Assembly (NCBI GenBank): GCA_900549995.1
Contig: URQQ01000005.1
Span: 1-64,000 of the forward strand
Length of the DNA stretch: 64,000 nt
Reading direction: 5' to 3'
Source: an uncultured Lachnospiraceae bacterium
Lineage (GTDB): Bacteria; Bacillota; Clostridia; Lachnospirales; Lachnospiraceae
Position numbers and translations under genes: made by a program. Below the pieces are notes generated by a model that did no database searches, had not been told where the DNA came from, and was given only the letters and a program-made list of their open reading frames with translations. This document shows positions 61,585 through 64,000 of the stretch, one piece after another. Positions within the stretch are counted from its first letter, which is position 1. The number at the start of each line of letters is the position of its first letter.

Positions 61585-63651
61585 ATGAGTAAACATCTTT
61601 CAGAAAGCATCAGAGTTCCTATTGAGCTGGATAATCCATCCATCGCAAGAGCTGAGGAGAAATGTATCAAATGCGGTATGTGCCGGAATATCTGTACTGA
61701 TTATATTGGGGTTCATGGTACATATTCCCTGGCTGACACCAATGACAGAGCCGTCTGTATTAACTGCGGACAATGTGCAAATGTCTGTCCCGTCTCCAGC
61801 ATCACAGAAACTTATGAGTACAAAAAAGTGGAATCTGCTGTAAATGACCCGGATAAGATCGTAATTTTCAATACTTCTCCCTCTGTCAGAATTGCCCTTG
61901 GAGAAGAATTTGGTCTGGCAGATGGCAGCTTTGTCCAGGGAAAAATGGTTGCACTGCTCCGGGCTTTGGGTGCCGACTATGTGCTTGATACCAATTTTGC
62001 CGCAGACCTGACCATTGTCGAAGAAGCCAGCGAATTGATTGAGCGTATTACGACCGGCAATAAGCCGCTGCCACAGTTTACCAGCTGCTGTCCTTCCTGG
62101 GTAAAGTATGCCGAAATATATCATCCGGATATGCTCCCACATATCTCTACTGCGAAAAGCCCGATTGGCATGCAGGGGCCTACTGTGAAGACGTATTTTG
62201 CGAAAAAAATGCAAATTGACCCGGCCAAAATTGTAAACGTCGCAGTCACACCTTGTACTGCCAAGAAAATGGAAATCCGCAGAGATGAGATGTGCGATGC
62301 TGGCAAGTACCTGGATATTCCTGAAATGCGTGACATGGATTATGTCATCACAACCCGGGAACTTGCGATCTGGGCAAAAGAACACCAGATTGATTTTGAT
62401 ACTCTTCCTGACTCAGATTATGACAAACTTATGGGAGAGGCCAGCGGAGCCGGTGTGATCTTCGGTAATACCGGCGGTGTGATGGAGGCTGCCTTAAGAA
62501 CAGCCTATGAATATATCACAAAAGAAAAGGCCCCTCAGAATCTGTTTACGCTGGAACCAGTCCGAGGCCTCAGTGAAATGAAAGAAGCGACACTTACCAT
62601 CGGTGATCTTACACTCAACATTGCAGTCATCTACGGAACCAAAAATGCTTCTAAAATGATCGAACTCGTAAAAAACTCTCCGAAGCAATATCATTTTATA
62701 GAAGTTATGACCTGTCCGGGAGGATGTATCGGCGGAGGCGGACAACCCAAAAATCTTGAAAAAAATGCAGATGAAATCCGTGCCAGACGTATTGCCGGAC
62801 TTTATAAAAAAGACGCTCAGATGGAGCTTCGGTCAAGCCATGAGAATGAAGAAATCAAAGCTTTATACAAAGAATTCTACGGCAGGCCGTTAAGCCCGCT
62901 TGCAGAAGAAATGCTTCACACATCATATGCTGATAAAAGCAGTGAACTAGGTACATCAAAAAATAATCATAAATTGGAGGAAACAAAAATGGAAAAATGG
63001 AAATGCTCAGTATGCGGTTATATTCACGAAGGACCACTCCCGGAAGGATTCACATGCCCGGTATGCAGACAGCCTGCATCTGTATTTGAAAAAATGGAAG
63101 AGAAGACTGTAAGTTCCAACCCGTATCAGGGTACAAAAACAGAGAAGAACCTTGCAGAGGCTTTCGCAGGTGAAAGCCAGGCAAGAAATAAATATACTTA
63201 TTTCGCACATGTGGCAGCAAGGGAAGGTTACGACCAGCTTTCAGAAATCTTCTTAAAAACTGCCCGCAATGAACAGGAACATGCACGAATCTGGTATGAG
63301 GAATTAGGAAATATTAATTCAACAGCAGAAAATCTTCTCCATGCGGCAGAAGGGGAAAATTACGAATGGACAGATATGTATGATCGCTTTGCAAAAGATG
63401 CCGAAGAAGAAGGATTCCACGATCTCGCAGAACGTTTCAAAAGAGTAGCAGCCATCGAAAAATCCCATGAAGAACGCTACCGCGCATTGCTGAAAAATGT
63501 TGAAATGCAGCAGGTATTCGAAAAAGGCGAAGAAACGATGTGGGAATGCCGGATCTGCGGACATCTCGTGATGGGTAAAAAAGCACCAGAAGTATGCCCT
63601 GTGTGCAAATACGCTCAGAGTTATTTTGAAGTGAGAAAAGAAAACTACTAA
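61585..63651 (+). CDS. [FeFe]-hydrogenase fused to rubrerythrin
   Basis: A 688-aa open frame. Residues 25-75 carry two 4Fe-4S ferredoxin motifs (CIKCGMCRNIC, CINCGQCANVCP). The H-cluster signatures are FTSCCPSW (about 166), TPCTAKKME (about 228) and MTCPGGCIGGGGQP (about 375). From about residue 469 comes a complete rubrerythrin: an N-terminal rubredoxin knuckle (CSVCGY, CPVC), a four-helix diiron domain with EKNLAEAFAGESQARNKYTYF and RNEQEHARIW, and a C-terminal rubredoxin (WECRICGHL, CPVCKYA). The linker has no stop, but a GGAGG and an ATG at 62989 would also start rubrerythrin alone. It may couple H2 oxidation to peroxide or oxygen reduction. GGAGG precedes the ATG at 61585. Confidence 0.9.
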   Translation: MSKHLSESIRVPIELDNPSIARAEEKCIKCGMCRNICTDYIGVHGTYSLADTNDRAVCINCGQCANVCPVSSITETYEYKKVESAVNDPDKIVIFNTSPSVRIALGEEFGLADGSFVQGKMVALLRALGADYVLDTNFAADLTIVEEASELIERITTGNKPLPQFTSCCPSWVKYAEIYHPDMLPHISTAKSPIGMQGPTVKTYFAKKMQIDPAKIVNVAVTPCTAKKMEIRRDEMCDAGKYLDIPEMRDMDYVITTRELAIWAKEHQIDFDTLPDSDYDKLMGEASGAGVIFGNTGGVMEAALRTAYEYITKEKAPQNLFTLEPVRGLSEMKEATLTIGDLTLNIAVIYGTKNASKMIELVKNSPKQYHFIEVMTCPGGCIGGGGQPKNLEKNADEIRARRIAGLYKKDAQMELRSSHENEEIKALYKEFYGRPLSPLAEEMLHTSYADKSSELGTSKNNHKLEETKMEKWKCSVCGYIHEGPLPEGFTCPVCRQPASVFEKMEEKTVSSNPYQGTKTEKNLAEAFAGESQARNKYTYFAHVAAREGYDQLSEIFLKTARNEQEHARIWYEELGNINSTAENLLHAAEGENYEWTDMYDRFAKDAEEEGFHDLAERFKRVAAIEKSHEERYRALLKNVEMQQVFEKGEETMWECRICGHLVMGKKAPEVCPVCKYAQSYFEVRKENY
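62974..63651 (+). CDS. Possible separate rubrerythrin from an internal start (ATG 62989)
   Basis: GGAGG at 62974-62978 lies 10 bases before an in-frame ATG at 62989, giving a 220-aa rubrerythrin with its own complete domains. It suggests the fused frame can yield both the full fusion and free rubrerythrin, or that a former two-gene arrangement lost its intervening stop. Confidence 0.6.
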   Translation: MEETKMEKWKCSVCGYIHEGPLPEGFTCPVCRQPASVFEKMEEKTVSSNPYQGTKTEKNLAEAFAGESQARNKYTYFAHVAAREGYDQLSEIFLKTARNEQEHARIWYEELGNINSTAENLLHAAEGENYEWTDMYDRFAKDAEEEGFHDLAERFKRVAAIEKSHEERYRALLKNVEMQQVFEKGEETMWECRICGHLVMGKKAPEVCPVCKYAQSYFEVRKENY

Positions 63652-63657
63652 TGTCAA

Positions 63658-63690
63658 TAAATGCGCGGTATAAAACTTACCGCGCATTTA
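63658..63690 (+). terminator. Terminator of the hydrogenase-rubrerythrin gene
   Basis: TAAATGCGCGGTA pairs perfectly with TACCGCGCATTTA around a 7-base loop, with an A/T-rich end on each side. It probably serves the convergent minus-strand gene too. Confidence 0.85.
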
Positions 63691-63802
63691 CATATTCTAT
63701 CACTCTCCAAAAAGAAACTCCCGAACCACATTTGCAGCCATTTCTCCATTTGATACAATTGTCTGAGGAATCTCTGATTCAATCCCTTCTTGTCAGCCTG
63801 AC

Positions 63803-64000
63803 TCACACGTTCAGCTCCTTTAACACTGCCCGGATATCTTTTTCTACCAGCGGCCGCATGCTGTCCGGATACTGGCTCACATCCATCCTCTCAAGTGCCT
63901 GAATGATAGCCTCCGAAAGATCAGGTTTATATTTTGCAATTTCCGGCAGCGCCTGAATGCATTGCCTTGCTGTAATCGGTTTCACATCTTTCACATGTTT
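63803..64000 (-). CDS. C-terminal end of a helical-repeat protein (partial)
   Basis: The gene runs off the right edge. The visible 65 residues (KPITARQCIQALPEIAKYKPDLSEAIIQALERMDVSQYPDSMRPLVEKDIRAVLKEL) look like HEAT/armadillo helices in a small conserved clostridial protein. The start and function are outside the window. Between it and the terminator at 63690, a 100-base stretch holds only a possible short remnant frame (ending AANVVREFLFGE, about 63704-63793). Confidence 0.5.
   Translation of the reverse strand, partial: KHVKDVKPITARQCIQALPEIAKYKPDLSEAIIQALERMDVSQYPDSMRPLVEKDIRAVLKELNV

Noticed and set aside
63704..63793. Short minus-strand frame ending AANVVREFLFGE
   Set aside because: About 30 codons with an upstream stop and no proper start; probably a decayed gene end.

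Overview
The window looks like chromosome of a gut-type Lachnospiraceae/Clostridia bacterium. The evidence is a moderately low GC content, strong AGGAGG ribosome-binding sites, obligate-anaerobe genes ([FeFe]-hydrogenase, rubrerythrin, NifX-like protein, butyrate/4-hydroxybutyrate-type CoA-transferase) and a type I-B CRISPR-Cas locus. No rRNA or tRNA gene was seen. All functional calls are read from motifs and family knowledge; no search was run.

Layout. 1-1122 is a broken, GC-rich radical-SAM fragment joined in frame to a 5'-truncated CBM9-like gene. 1.2-4.8 kb holds nagB, a rubredoxin-glutamate synthase-like oxidoreductase, pgsA, a small protein and a NifX-like protein with a His/Cys tail. 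5.1-7.9 kb is an SDR-aroF-aroB operon for early aromatic biosynthesis. 8-14.8 kb is housekeeping and accessory metabolism: an AraC/GyrI regulator, a threonine-aldolase-like enzyme, DUF1648, YbaK, a xanthine/uracil permease, an SGNH hydrolase and a methyltransferase.

14.9-26.5 kb is a complete type I-B CRISPR-Cas locus. The minus-strand operon cas6-cas8b-cas7-cas5-cas3-cas4-cas1-cas2 is flanked by two arrays, about 20 and 14 repeats. Both arrays have their leader on the right and decayed repeats on the left. A terminator-like hairpin separates the Cascade genes from cas3-cas4-cas1-cas2.

26.6-34 kb holds a HEAT-THUMP methyltransferase, adenine deaminase with a purine permease and a divergent LysR gene, and a GH4 glycosidase with a divergent AraC gene. 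35.2-38.5 kb is a self-contained unit of two ArsA-type ATPases, a small protein and a MarR regulator with shared operators. It is bracketed by two direct copies of an approximately 250-bp palindromic repeat. 38.8-44 kb carries a MATE pump, a short MutS2 preceded by a structured RNA/attenuator, and a Mef-like MFS exporter behind a 12-codon leader peptide with alternative hairpins. 44-52.6 kb is mixed: DUF2809, flavodoxin, GyrI-like and WYL proteins, yjdF with its riboswitch-like leader, a phosphoesterase, a SWIM/SNF2 helicase, DUF2871 and peptide deformylase.

52.6-55.4 kb is an AT-rich restriction-modification island: Vsr, a PmeII-like endonuclease and an HTH-fused cytosine methyltransferase. 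The two convergent genes end in one perfect 32-bp palindrome that encodes the same C-terminus on both strands. 55.5-64 kb has the CoA-transferase, an ABC-F remnant, nth, an alpha/beta hydrolase, a YoaP-like acetyltransferase, TfoX, an operator-controlled four-helix membrane protein, and a single reading frame fusing [FeFe]-hydrogenase to rubrerythrin.

The most unusual signals are the ArsA/MarR unit with flanking repeats, the two RNA attenuators at 42.2-42.7 kb, the palindrome shared by the R and M genes, the hydrogenase-rubrerythrin fusion with an internal start, and the conserved inverted motifs in both CRISPR leaders.
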